Made by a program: the position numbers and the translations under genes
The notes under the pieces: generated by a model
The model's database searches: none
What the model saw: only the letters and a program-made list of their open reading frames with translations
What the model was told of the DNA's origin: nothing
Assembly (NCBI GenBank): GCA_026214975.1
Contig: CM047810.1
Location: forward strand, 34,758,498 to 34,822,497
Origin: Gentiana macrophylla
Taxonomy: Eukaryota > Streptophyta > Magnoliopsida > Gentianales > Gentianaceae
Direction of reading: 5' to 3'
Length of the DNA: 64,000 nucleotides
In this document: positions 11,441 to 22,551 of the stretch, piece by piece
Position numbering within the stretch: position 1 is the first letter of the stretch
Layout of the letters: every line of letters begins with the position of its first letter

Positions 11441-12206
11441 TCGATTCCATTAGAACTACTTATCGTGTGACATATACTCACGTAAGACACCATAAGCAGA
11501 CTTTATTACGTGACATACTCACGTAAGACACCATAAGCGGACTTCCAATTCCATTAGGACTACTTATCATGTGACATACTCACGTTAGATACCATAAGCG
11601 TACTTCCGACTCATTTAGAACTACTTACGTGTGACATACTCACGTAAGACACCTAAGCGGACTTATTGAGTGACATACTCACGCAAGACACCATAAAGCG
11701 GACTTATTGTGTGACATACTCACGTAAGACACCTAAGCGGACTTATGGTGTGACATACTCACGTAAGACACCATAAGCGGACTTATTGTGTGACATACTC
11801 ACGTAAGACACCTAAGCGGACTTATTGTGTGACATACTCACGTAAGACACCATAAAGCGGACTTATTGTGTGACATACTCACGTAAGACACCTAAGCGGA
11901 CTTATTGTGTGAAATACTCACGTAAGACATCTAAGCGGACTTATTGAGTGACATACTCACGTAAGACATCTAAGCGGACTTATTGAGTTACATACTCACG
12001 TAAGACACCTAAGCGGGCTTATGGTGTGACATACTCACGTAAGACACCCTAAGCGGACTTATTGAGTGACATGCTTACGTAAGACACCACTAAGCGGACT
12101 TATTGTGTGACATACTCACGTAAGACACCATAAAGCGGACTTAGCGTGTGACATAGTCACGTAAGACACCTAAGCGGACTTATTGAGTGACATACTCACG
12201 TAAGAC
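11441..12206. repeat. Minisatellite, about 18 units, mostly 39-41 bp
   Basis: The core TGACATACTCACGTAAGACA recurs about 18 times. Typical units add CCTAAGCGGACTTATTGTG, so the period is 39-41 nt; the first three or four units are about 60 nt and carry CCATTAGAACTACTTA. Units differ by one or two changes (GTG or GAG before the core, CC(AT)AA after). There are no unique spacers, so it is a tandem array and not a CRISPR. No coding frame is maintained. Confidence 0.95.
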
Positions 12207-12788
12207 CAATAGTGAAAATCACCGTTATGTCACTCGTCGTGACACATCTGTTGTCCTCTATCATACTCATCTCGAAAGCGGTACTACTATCTACTCGCTT
12301 AAAACAAAATGAAATGAATGGTAATGAAGGGGAATGGGCGGTCCCGGTCGACAATGGCCCCTGCCTTGCTTGATTCTGTCATGTTTTGTCCTCTTTCTAC
12401 TTTTTTCGCGCCTTATGCATGCGATGAGGCGGTATTCTCTATTTTATTTCCTTCGTTTATCACGCATAGTAGTTTTTTTCATGCAATCCTCTTTTGTTGT
12501 TTTTTTTCTTCCTTATATTCTTTATTCTTATAATTTATAAAGTATGAAAATCCTATAATTACATTAATTCACCCCGTTAATTAATATAATCTTTTCTTTC
12601 TTTTATATCAGACACTAATTAATTTTTCATTCAACTCACATAAGAAATACAAATCATTTTATTTTCTTATAAACTACATATGATTCAAGTCTGCTTTCAT
12701 TTCAAGTCTATTAAAATAACAACATACGATTCAAATTGACACATGCTTAAACTTGTGTAACATCGTGAGCCCCAATCCCAAATCTATC
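12207..12788. other. Non-coding
   Basis: Nothing recognisable. Overlapping frames at 12318-12540 are T-rich hydrophobic translations with no family signature. Confidence 0.4.
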
Positions 12789-13150
12789 TTCCTTATCGGT
12801 TGCTTCACCGTCGAGAAAGGAAAGAAGACTTATCGCCAAGTTTAAGCGTAGCGTAGCTCCTTTCTTTTTGGGTGTGAAGAAGTGTCAAACCAAAATACCC
12901 AACAAGCATTAGCTCTCCACGAAAAGGAGGTGATCGGCCGCACCTTCCGATCGGCTACCGCATTGCGACTTCACTCGAGTCCACTAGCCTGCGCCGGCAC
13001 CCGCTGCGGTTAAGGTAGCGACCGGGCATGGCGGCTCCGTAGTGTGACGGGCGGTGTGTACAAGGCCGAGAGCGGATTCACCGCCGTATGGTGACCGGCG
13101 ATTACTAGCGATTCGGCTTCATGCGGCGAGTTGCGACTGCAATCCAGCTT
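12789..13150 (-). pseudogene. Nuclear plastid DNA insertion: 3' end of plastid 16S rRNA and start of the 16S-trnI spacer
   Basis: On the minus strand this reads as the end of plastid 16S rDNA, running from the GTTGCAG region through TGTGACGGGCGGTGTGTACA (plus strand, about 13042) to the anti-Shine-Dalgarno end; AAGGAGGTGATC lies near 12924 on the plus strand. It then runs into the 16S-trnI spacer, with AGAGCTAATGCTTGTTGGGT and TTCCTTTCTCGACGGTGAAG on the minus strand. These are plastid inverted-repeat sequences known from many plants. The copy is partial and carries many 1-nt losses and substitutions, so it cannot be functional rRNA. How far it extends past 13150 is unclear. Confidence 0.85.
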
Positions 13151-13700
13151 CGCTTGGCGAACCAACTATACCGCTAATAAGCGGAAGAAGAGATTCCCGA
13201 CTCACGGACTACAATAAGGCGCTGGCGCGTGATTGTACCATACAGGGGATCCGCCGGGAGATCCTCTCTCCGCTTTTCTCTTTATCATCATGCGGAGGGG
13301 CTTACGCGCCTACTATTGGACCGAGACTCACAGCAATAGGGTGCTACAGCGGGATTTTCTTATACAAACAGAACCAACCCCAAAGAAAAAGCATAACAAA
13401 CCAAATTGGACTAGGAGGACATTAGAACCAAAAGCAAACTCAGGCAATTTCCAAAGAACAGAAATAAATTCAGATAAATATATTATACAATAAACATGAA
13501 CATAAAAATAAAAGCCGTAGTTTCAGGACATGAAAATAAATTATACAAACAGAAAATTTTAAACCAAATTAAAACCAAAGTTTCTGCAAACACAGTAAAA
13601 TTAAAATTAAACAAACACACATAACAACAACAAAGTTTTTCAGAAATCATAGATAATGTGGCAGATGTGCAATCCTTTTCCCCGTCGTCTCGTTGCAAAC
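13151..13700. other. Unassigned, possible further organellar or TE DNA
   Basis: 13150-13360 is more GC-rich than its surroundings and directly adjoins the plastid insertion. It may be more organellar DNA, but I could not match it. 13380-13700 is A-rich and non-coding. Confidence 0.3.
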
Positions 13701-13991
13701 CTAAACAACTTGATTGATCTTCCTCTTGTAGGTCTGCATCGTCTCTTTCAGATTTGCCACCTCACAGTCTCTTGATTCAACCTCCTCAACCACCTTCAAG
13801 TTGATGTTCTCGGTTTCATGAAGAAGTTCCCATCTCTGTGCCATCATGTCTTGCTTTTGCTCCTCCAGTTGGTGCATAAATTCCTTCCTTAACCGCTTTA
13901 TCTCTCCCTCCAATTCTTGCTTGAATATGATTCGAATCTGTTGCCTTTCTTCCTCCAGCATTTTCATGAATTCGTTTCTTTCCATTGCCAT
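13701..13991 (-). CDS. Small coiled-coil protein, TE-associated, unknown function
   Basis: A 96-codon ORF from an ATG at 13991 to a stop at 13701. The product is highly charged with heptad-like spacing (EFMKMLEEERQQIRIIFKQE, then LEGEIKRLRKEFMHQLEEQK), so it is predicted to be almost entirely coiled coil. I do not recognise a family. Another short coiled-coil ORF occurs on the same strand at 16997-17116, and both lie in transposon DNA. It could be an accessory transposon protein, an exon of a larger broken gene, or chance. Confidence 0.4.
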   Translation of the reverse strand: MAMERNEFMKMLEEERQQIRIIFKQELEGEIKRLRKEFMHQLEEQKQDMMAQRWELLHETENINLKVVEEVESRDCEVANLKETMQTYKRKINQVV

Positions 13992-14596
13992 TTTTTTCTT
14001 TGATGTGCTTCATGATTTAGAGATATACGGTATTTATCTCAGCATCATCCCAGAATATATATATCCTAGGTTAACCCTATGTTAAGTGTAGCGTTGCAAG
14101 AAATTAAATGGATGCGGCGTTTCACTTTTCAAAAACTGACTTTGTAGTTGAAACAATTCCAACGCTTCGTAAACCTTCGTGACTTTGGTAGTTGAAACGA
14201 ATCAAAGTCTTGTATTCACATTTTCTAAATCAAATTCCACCTTTTATTTTAAAAAAACAAAACAAATTCATTTTGAGAACCTTTCTATAATAATTAATCC
14301 TTCAATAATATCACAGCGTACTCGATCAACTACCTTATTATTTCGTGAGTATTTTAATGTTAAACCTTAGCACTAATTAAGGAGTATGGTTTTTTTATTC
14401 TATCATGATTATTCTTTAATTATCTTAACATATCTATCAAAATCAAATTTTCTACCCAACTTTAACTTTGAGTCAATTATATGGTTTTGTTTTAAACTTG
14501 ATTATAGAGTTTAAACTTGATAATCGATTCAAAATGAACCTAAGTAAGAAATGAAGTACAATTACATGCACCTGAGAAATCTAAATGTTGATGATA
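13992..14596. other. Non-coding, AT-rich
   Basis: No gene seen. Contains another AGTTTAAACTT palindrome core near 14510. Confidence 0.4.
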
Positions 14597-15023
14597 CTAA
14601 CCTTTGGCTATTATTCCATCATCCTGCCTTTTATTTGAATAACACACCTTAGCATTTATGCCAGAATTCTTTAAGGCAAGGATATCATCAACAAGCAGTC
14701 TGCCTTCATCATTCCTAGATCCACCGTTAATAGCCATTCTGGTGAGAGGCAGAGTCAGATTCTATAACAACCTGGGAGACACCATAGTCTTTGGCAATCC
14801 ACAAAGCTTCTTTGATAGCCAGCAATTCCCCTTGAAGGATGGAGTTTCTTCCCATAAATCCCATGAATCCTCTATACAATCTTCCATTACCGTCTATGAA
14901 GACCCCACCAATAGCCACCATGCCTCTACCATTATCATCAATATCCATGCAGCTGGCATAAGTGTTGACCTTAATACAACCCTCAATAGGAGGTTCCAAA
15001 GCAATCCATTGAGGCTCATTCAC
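14597..15023 (-). pseudogene. RNase H-like domain (RVT_3 type), one frameshift
   Basis: The product starts MNEPQWIALEPPIEGCIKVN, the classic 'W-PP--G--K-N' opening of plant RNase H-like domains. It continues with GMVAIGGVFIDGNGRLYRGF, then ILQGELLAIKEALWIA with the catalytic-type Glu, and VVIESDS. The first catalytic Asp, normally in 'N-D', is replaced (VNTYASCMD). A 1-nt shift near 14750 moves the frame to a tail ending at 14597. Such domains occur in LINE-derived single-domain genes and at the ends of some plant LINEs. No RT domain is visible upstream, so this is an isolated, probably inactive copy. Confidence 0.7.
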
Positions 15024-15603
15024 AACAAGAATACATTAATTAGAACATCCAATAGTCATAACAACATTATACATGTGTTAAAATCAAATTTAAAGGAGGA
15101 TTTTTTTAATACTAAGAATGGAATTTAGGAGATGAGTCCCAGCATCTTGATGATACAAGAGTCTCGGTCTGCATTGCATGGTTGCTCAAGTAAAAGCGAG
15201 TCGAGTAGCCCAAATCTATCAACTTACGATTCTTGACATTGAAGTTGAAGTTATCAATCCTACAAAGATTATTCTCAGAGATGGCGACATGAATTCTATT
15301 TGGCGGGCTTCAATCTGATTAATATCGAGCAAATCTGAAATCCAAATGATACAAATACCTCAGGATCTTAATAGGAGGAGGATCTTGTATGGAACTGTAA
15401 AATCAATCTTAGCAATGACTTTAAAGGCTTTCTTCGCTGGGCGGTTTCAAGAAGAATTTGCCACATCGAGTTTCTGTTTCAAAAGAAACTCTTTGATGTG
15501 CCTCTAAATTCTTTGGAGCAGCACCTCTGCAAATCCAAATGAGGATCTTAATGATACCGGTGTGAGGAGAGGATGTTCTCAAAAGAAGAAAAATTACTAT
15601 GAA

Positions 15604-15822
15604 TCATTGCTTCCGGGAATTCCAACTTGGGATCGCCCGGTCCTCTCTCGATGATAGACTCACATTCCACATTTGAATTATCTCCTTCCAGTCTATGGCT
15701 ATTGTACAGTCCTTCACCCTGTGCACATATTCAACCATCACACAAGACTCCACCTCCCTCAGTAGATGTATATTTGAGTTTAGTTTGGTCCTGTGCCATA
15801 AAATTCTTGCCATTCTCTTCAA
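15604..15822 (-). other. Unassigned open frame upstream of the RNase H fragment
   Basis: A 72-codon frame (start MKRMARILWHRTKLNSN) that I do not recognise. Its position upstream of the RNase H domain on the same strand would suit a remnant of a non-LTR element, but there is no diagnostic motif. The DNA between 15030 and 15600 has no sustained frame. Confidence 0.2.
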
Positions 15823-15829
15823 TAGGGGC

Positions 15830-16324
15830 TTGGTATTGTTGCTTTGTTTAAGGTTTACAAGTGACTAGTCTCCACTCTTTAGATTGAAAAATGTTATATA
15901 CGAGTCTTTTTTTTAAAATGATTCACACTAGCTATTTTAAGAGGCATTTTTAAGGGTTTGGTAGCACATGGTCATTTTAGGAATTTAAGCCATGGTGGCA
16001 AAGCAATGACCTAGAAAAGCCAAAAAAGATTCTGGGTCATTTACGAGTTTACTTTAAGCAATGTCGTGAAATTGTACCATTATTGGTACAACAATATTCT
16101 TTTATTAATTGTACTTTTCATTTGGACCCCTCTTTTATTGTACTTTTTATTAATTGCGAGAAACATAAAGGTTCTTCTTCTTTATTCATCCAAATTCCCT
16201 CCTTTCTTATTCTACTATTTTATTAATTGCAAACCTTAATACCCTAATTTATTTGCATGCATGCAACAACTGATGTATAAGAAACTACATCCATACGTTT
16301 CAAAAAACAAAAGAAACTACGTCC
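15830..16324. other. Non-coding, AT-rich
   Basis: Nothing recognisable. Confidence 0.4.
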
Positions 16325-16790
16325 ATGATATCATTCAAACAAACAATAAAACACTTAAAAGATAATATTATAAATGATTTCATAAGAAAAAGTTATTACA
16401 TAAAGCGTAATCTTAAACAAAGTACAAATTCATAAATAAAAAAGTGGGGTTTGGAATTTGATCACAGGCCATAGTCGAAACTTCATTAACAAACTCTCTT
16501 ATTGGGAGAGTTTGAACAAATCAAAAGTTAAAATTAAATGAATTCATTATGTTAAGGGTCAATAACAAATCATCATTTATAACTACATTACATAATATCA
16601 TTCAAACAAGCAATCAAAGCGGATTGATAATATTATAAATAATTTCAAGTTCATAACAAAATTTTACAACATAATATTATTAAAGAAAATACAAATTTGT
16701 AGATAAAGTGGGGTTTGGATGGGGGTGGGATTTGATCACATGCTATGGTCGAGAACTACATAACATGCTCTCTTATTGGGAGAGTTTGTG
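16325..16790. repeat. Tandem duplication, period about 268 bp
   Basis: ATATCATTCAAACAA, the GATAATATTATAAAT block, AAAGTGGGGTTTGG and CTCTTATTGGGAGAGTTTG recur in the same order in a first copy (about 16327-16515) and a second copy (about 16597-16790). CTCTTATTGGGAGAG is itself an inverted repeat. Part of the spacer (16525-16575) recurs at 17472-17525. Confidence 0.8.
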
Positions 16791-16996
16791 GTTGTACCCC
16801 AACTCAATTGGGGCCAAAGAAACATTATCGTTCCCGACCATGGCATCATGCGATAGTGCACAAATGTAGATGCACATCGCCTTTGCAATTTTATAGCATC
16901 ATTGCGCGATCGTATCGGATCGTTGATTTTCTTTTTATTTGTTTTGATGTTGTCATTGATATCGCCACTTCAATATACATGGAATCCGACTCTGTG

Positions 16997-17116
16997 TCAT
17001 CCATATTTTGAGTTGATCAATTTCATAATGGCATTCATGTCTTGGCGTGTCAATTTTCTTTCCAATTCTTCAGCGTGGTTTCTTAAATCTACGATCTCCT
17101 TAGTATGCTTATCCAT
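16997..17116 (-). other. Short coiled-coil ORF
   Basis: A 39-residue frame from an ATG at 17116: MDKHTKEIVDLRNHAEELER followed by KLTRQDMNAIMKLI. It is charged and heptad-like, similar in style to the ORF at 13701-13991. No family recognised; probably part of a transposon gene. Confidence 0.3.
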
Positions 17117-19249
17117 TTTCTTCTTACCTTTTCTATTTTTATTTGTAATAAATATGAATTGTACACATGTGGTTATACTACTATTTATAGGCCCAATTTA
17201 TCCTTTTTAAAGGTGGTGGCGTCTCTTCAATTTACCCTACCATGAGACCCTTCAGATTCGTATCTGTATCTCTTCGATTTACACTACCATGAGACCCTTC
17301 ACATTCGTATCTCTTCGATATACTACTATTTATAGGCCCATTTTATCATTGTTTAATAGTTTAATTCAGTTCTTACCCATGACAATCTCAAACATGTCTC
17401 ATTGGCCCGAAACAATCTTGAACTTGTGTAACGTTAAATCAAACTTGTGTGAAACAATCTTGAAAGCGTGTAAAGTTAAAATTAAGAAATGAATCCATTA
17501 TGTAAGGGTCAATGACAAATCATCATATTCCTTATTATCTTCTTCATTTCAAGGGAAAATATTCTAACGACCACTAATGATGTTATAAGCAAACTAATGA
17601 ATCAACCACTAGTTCTCGACATGGAAAATTACTTCTTTATTTCAGCGAAACATATTCTAACGAATCTTTGTTATAAGAAACTAATGAATCAAACCTAGTT
17701 CACAACATAAGAGAGAATTACAATTACAACTACAATACATAATAATAATTACACATTTTCAAACATCATGGTTCTCTTTCAAACACCACGATTCAAAAGA
17801 ACAATTACACATTTTACTTCTCCTTCAAACCGTTCTTCTTAAAAAGCGAGTTAAATTGTTTATAATGACATCTTAGTTTATGGTTTTCATAACCAAAACC
17901 CTCATAGGCGGTTAACATCTATGTTTGAAATTCTCATGAAAGCAATTCCCCAACCAACTTCTTTCTCCAATGGAATATGCTCCTTCCCGATCAATGATAT
18001 ATTCACTCTTCCCGACATGAACTCCACGTATTTAGAGCGAACATGCCACAATCAGTCTACCAAATTACAACAATTACAAGATAATAAGTTAGTCACAAAA
18101 TCGAAAACCTTAATAATCTCTATATATATTGCATAAATATAAATTATCAAACATACCATTCTCTTGAGAGGGACACTTGGCGCTCAACACCGCTAGCTTT
18201 TCTCGAGAATACTTCTCATAGCCTTTTACAAGCACGCATTAAAAGCGGTATGACAACTTGCATGGGCATGACACACCTTGCAAGAATCACTTTTACGATA
18301 TGCCCGGAAAAATTTGTCATACGAAAATTATCCTAGCACTCAGATCAATTTTCAAAAGAAACCAATGACCTCTCTCTCTATCATCGGCACATACAATGTC
18401 TTGCAACCTTCCCATGGTGTGCTAAATTCGGGTTTGTCCCGTTCACAATATGCCTAAATATTGGATTAAATTCTGCTTCTCTTGAGCATTTCATATTTAG
18501 TGTGTGGAAGTTTTTGACATATGTTGCAAATTGAGTATCAAGGACACGGGCATCTTGGTCAAACATATTCGGGTACTTTAAGCATCGCGGTGAATTTCAC
18601 ACAATGAACTATCAACACTGAATATAAATAATACTACTTAACATTTCAATCTAAAGCTTGTTGTGTTTTGTAAAATCTAAAGCATATACTACTTACGTTT
18701 CTTGGCAAGCTCTGCCCGCGGTTGCAATTCCTTTCAAAATCCCTACTTCGATATTAGCGTCAACCAACTTCACACGTTCACTGTGTGAATCAAAAGAAAG
18801 AAAAATCAAATTAATCATCAAAATAGGGTTTACAAATTAGGGTTTAAACGCCCCTTACTTTAAGTGTATGACATTGATACCTGTATTCACATGAAGCCAT
18901 AAACTTGTCAACACGCTTCATCATGACCGCGGTATCCATTTTGGAGCGGATCATACTCATCAAACTTCTTCACTTTCCTCTTTTTGCTAGTTTGATAGGA
19001 GAAATTTGTCACAAGCTCTTCTTTTCTTGGCATCGATGGTATATCGAAGCGTCGACTTCATAAAACATTCAATAGCGTAATTACTTTGGATTACAAATAT
19101 ATGCCCTCTTGACATAAACTCAAATTAATTATTTTTGTAAAACTACCTTTTACACCTTTTTTCTGCCCTCTTCTTCCAAATCATCCCGATCGTCTTAGTC
19201 TTGATTTCCAAAACATCCACTTTTACTCACCTCGCCTCTCTCTCTTCTC
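17117..19249 (-). pseudogene. Exon-like fragments of a transposon gene
   Basis: The minus strand shows short coding-like pieces separated by AT-rich DNA. One near 18700-18780 reads ERVKLVDANIEVGILKGIA and ends at a plausible GT donor. Another at 18381-18566 begins MFDQDARVLDTQFATYVKNF. A third near 18240-18330 reads SCKVCHAHASCHTAF. I do not recognise the family. They share strand with the DUF1985-like gene at 22.3-23.3 kb and could be its downstream exons. Frames are broken and exon borders uncertain. Confidence 0.35.
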
Positions 19250-20060
19250 TAAGGCATTACTAGTCATAATTTCAAGAAACAAAATTTTATGAATAAAATT
19301 AATTCTCTCACCAAAACAAACAAATATAGGACAAATTTAACATTATACCTTCGCCGTTTGGGTTTCCCTCAACACTTTGGCCTCTGATACTCATGAAAGT
19401 TCCTCCCACAGCGTTCACATCTTCATCACCTTTCCCCCTCGTTTATAATATTTGGTTCTTCTTCCTCTCTTATCTCGACTTGCTCTCCTTCATGCCACCT
19501 TCCATACCATCGTTTACGATTTCATGACTTCCTCATAATCTCTTCAACTACGGAATTTTCTAATCATAATTTCAAGAAACTAAATGTTATGAACTAATTA
19601 ATTCTCTCACCAAAACAAACACATATAGGACAAATTTAACATTATAAACTAATTCTCTCACCAATCTCACCAAAACACATAAAATGATTAATTACCTTCG
19701 CCGTTTGGGATTCCCTCACCTTCATCCCTTATATCGGCTTGTTCCTCCTCATGCCACCATTTACATCATAATTTCAAGAAATAAAATGTTATGAACTAAT
19801 TCTCTCATCAAAATACATAATGAACAAATCAAAGGACAAGATTCACATTATACCTCCACCGTTTGGGTTTCTCGACCGTTTCCTCAACCGGGGCATTAGG
19901 TTCATCCCTACCTCCTTCTCTTCAACTACGGCATTTCTAATCATAATTTCAAGAAATAAAATGTTATAAACTAGTTCTCTCCTTTATGAACAACATAAAG
20001 GACAAATTTAACTTCATACCTTTGCCATTTCGGGATGCCTCACAGTTTCATCTTCCACTT
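19250..20060 (-). repeat. Four-fold repeated exon/intron module
   Basis: On the minus strand, four blocks each contain a short coding-like segment ending near (A/T)CCC(A)AA(C/T)GG(C/A)GAAG, then a GTATAATGT- or GTAATTAAT-like donor, then an intron with GGTGAGAGAATTA and TTTCTTGAAATTATGAT. The intron cores lie near 19270, 19566, 19769 and 19942. Spacing varies from about 170 to 300 nt. The repetition covers exon and intron together, so it arose by tandem duplication of a whole module inside a transposon gene. Confidence 0.65.
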
Positions 20061-20480
20061 CATTCAACTCTTCATTACCTTCCATTTCACTTGCATGTAT
20101 AGCATCATTTTTGCATTTTCACATGCACAACAAAACGAACCTCCATCAATTTAACTTTCTGTTTGGGCGTATCCACTAAAGCGCACATTCTTTTGTTCTC
20201 TTGACAACTTTTACCAAATCTTCGCACATTCTTTTGTTCTCTTCACTCACAACAATTTTACCAATTCTTTTAAATTTTCATAATCAAGCGTTACCCGTTG
20301 ATTGCTCGAGTGCATTATCGGTTTCATCATCTTCAACTTCATCTTCCGGGGCATCAAAAATAAGCTTTTTCCGCACCCCGACCGGATGGAACCAACTTTC
20401 GAACCGCCTCCACTGCATTATATACTACTCATAAATAATGTGGATCTTTGCGTGTGTAGGATGTAATATCATCGGATGGA
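20061..20480 (-). pseudogene. Acidic exon-like segment of the same transposon gene
   Basis: The minus strand around 20280-20440 reads as acidic coding-like sequence (FDAPEDEVEDDETDNALEQS). About 20170-20280 contains a directly repeated ENKRMC(A/E) motif. It resembles the low-complexity linkers of MULE-encoded Ulp1/DUF1985 proteins, but no catalytic motif is visible. Confidence 0.3.
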
Positions 20481-22240
20481 TCATGGATCCACCCGATTCT
20501 GTGATGAAAGTACAAGATCTAGATCTAAACAATCAAAGCACATAAAATAATAGATCCAAACTACGAGGGGTTTATATTACCAACCTTTTTATGGTGCAAA
20601 GCGCCAAGAACAAGGTCAATCCAATCGAGCTAGTTGAGAGCCTAGTTGAGAAGCCAAAGTCTTCCAGCGTGTGTCTCAAGCACCACCAGGTGGATAGTGT
20701 TTCAAGCCGCCGGACCTCGCTCGATATGCTACCGGAATAATCCGAGGATTATCGACTCGAAACCCACAGTGTTGAAGCCGAAAATTCTAAGCTTCAAACA
20801 CTCGTGTATGTCGCATTATATGTCATGTTTTAAGGCATAGGAGAACTCTCTTTATATAGGAGAGTAATCCTTGTCCTCGAGATTTAATTAATTAACGGAT
20901 AATCAATTATAATAATCCTTATTCCAATAGAAGATAAATCTAATATTTTCTAATAAATTAGGATATATAAAAGATACTATCTAATATTCTTTTCTTTAAA
21001 TAATTATCCAACAAATAAATAATTATTCACACATTATAAGTATCAAGAAAACAAATTTCCCAATAATAATAATAAGGAAAATTTGGTAACACCCCAACAA
21101 ATAGGGTGTCCACGCCGCCTCACACACAATATTGGGCGAGTCCACGAAAAAGGTCTTTTCCATGTATTTAATCATCAGTCCAACTAAACAATTAATCCAC
21201 ATATCAATTAAATAGTCAATCCAACTATTTAATATTATAATTGAGGTGAAAGCGACGAGAAAACCTATATGCTATATTAGGAGCCGCGTCGGGGACCATG
21301 GACCCGTATTCGATATTTACAATAAATTAAATAATATTATCCGTCGGACCGAACAATAATATTCAATCTATTAATTCGGGATTACACCACCATAAACCGG
21401 CGCGAACTGCGAATATAGATAACTTACACTCAACCATGAGTTGATAAGGTGTCTTGATATAATCATTACATACGGATAAATCCTCAAACATGCGTTCGTT
21501 GCGATTCGGGATATCTCGTAAATCCTTCTTGAAACCTCTTATCCTTATTTACCATTAACCCACTAGTGATCAATTAGTTCATAACTAATATAATATGAAC
21601 TCCGGGATCGATCGGTTTCTAGGATTAACAAATAAGTGAAGTATCATCTACTTCCGAGGAAGGAATGGATTCCATATATGTGATAGCACGGACTACTCAC
21701 GCATCCTAAAATAGAGCCAGCGAGAAGTGTTGGACCACATCTTCTGAAGTGATCTAACTAACACATCAAACTCTACCCTAGTCTAGCGGTTATGCGTGAT
21801 CACCTCGAGATTGAGATTAATCCATGTATGATCATCTTGTGATTCGATAAGACTTCTCGATCACGGAATTATATCGAGAACTCAAATCAAACCGGTCCGA
21901 TTTATATGATTATCATCATATATAAATGCCCCACTAGGTACCTATTACCGCGAGTCCGGATAAAATTTGTCACACACAAAGTGTTACAGGCGCATTATTA
22001 GCAAATTAATCTTAAGACCCGTACTCAGATTAATAAGCGCTACGGACTAAGTTAATTTTAAGTACATCTCACTAACTCGATCCTCTTGTGTATAGCCATA
22101 CTTTGAGTTATGTGATTTCATAAGCAGGTACTTAGGGTTTTTTGATTGTCTTAATTATAAGCATACATGCATATAATAAGATGAATTATTAATTACGTCT
22201 AAAACAATTACATAATTGTCTTTCAGACACTACACTAACG
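20481..22240. mobile_element. Unclassified repetitive block, LTR- or LARD-like
   Basis: About 1.75 kb with no coding frame and a base composition unlike its flanks. It lies between the acidic exons at 19-20.4 kb and the DUF1985 exons at 22.3-23.3 kb, so it looks like an insertion into that gene. Its style is that of plant LTR or non-coding retroelement DNA, and I associate parts of it with copia LTRs. I could not define TG...CA ends, a primer binding site or a target duplication. Confidence 0.35.
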
Positions 22241-22283
22241 ACATGTACATACCAAACTTAATATACAAATTAAACATCACTAC

Positions 22284-22482
22284 CTCTCTCGATTGAAGAA
22301 GAAGTTGAATTACCGAAGAGCTGACCCTTTTTAACGCTCCCAACTTCATCAACCTTGAGAGAGCATTTTAAATCAACAATCTCGGCAAACTTCCTTAAAG
22401 AAGGAATAGCTTCAAGTGCCCAAACCTACGATGCATTTACATTCAAGTGATGGTCGAACATAATCAAAAAACTTTAACAAGT

Positions 22483-22551
<69 letters not shown>

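Noticed and set aside
11441..12206. Regular ~40-bp repeats that could suggest a CRISPR array
   Set aside because: There are no unique spacers; the whole unit repeats with small changes, and the DNA is nuclear plant DNA. It is a minisatellite.
12789..13150. A functional rRNA gene
   Set aside because: Only the 3' end of plastid-type 16S is present, with many base losses, and no promoter or partner rRNAs. It is an organelle DNA insertion.
14658..15128. 156-codon plus-strand frame
   Set aside because: Antisense to the RNase H-like domain, which carries recognisable motifs on the minus strand.
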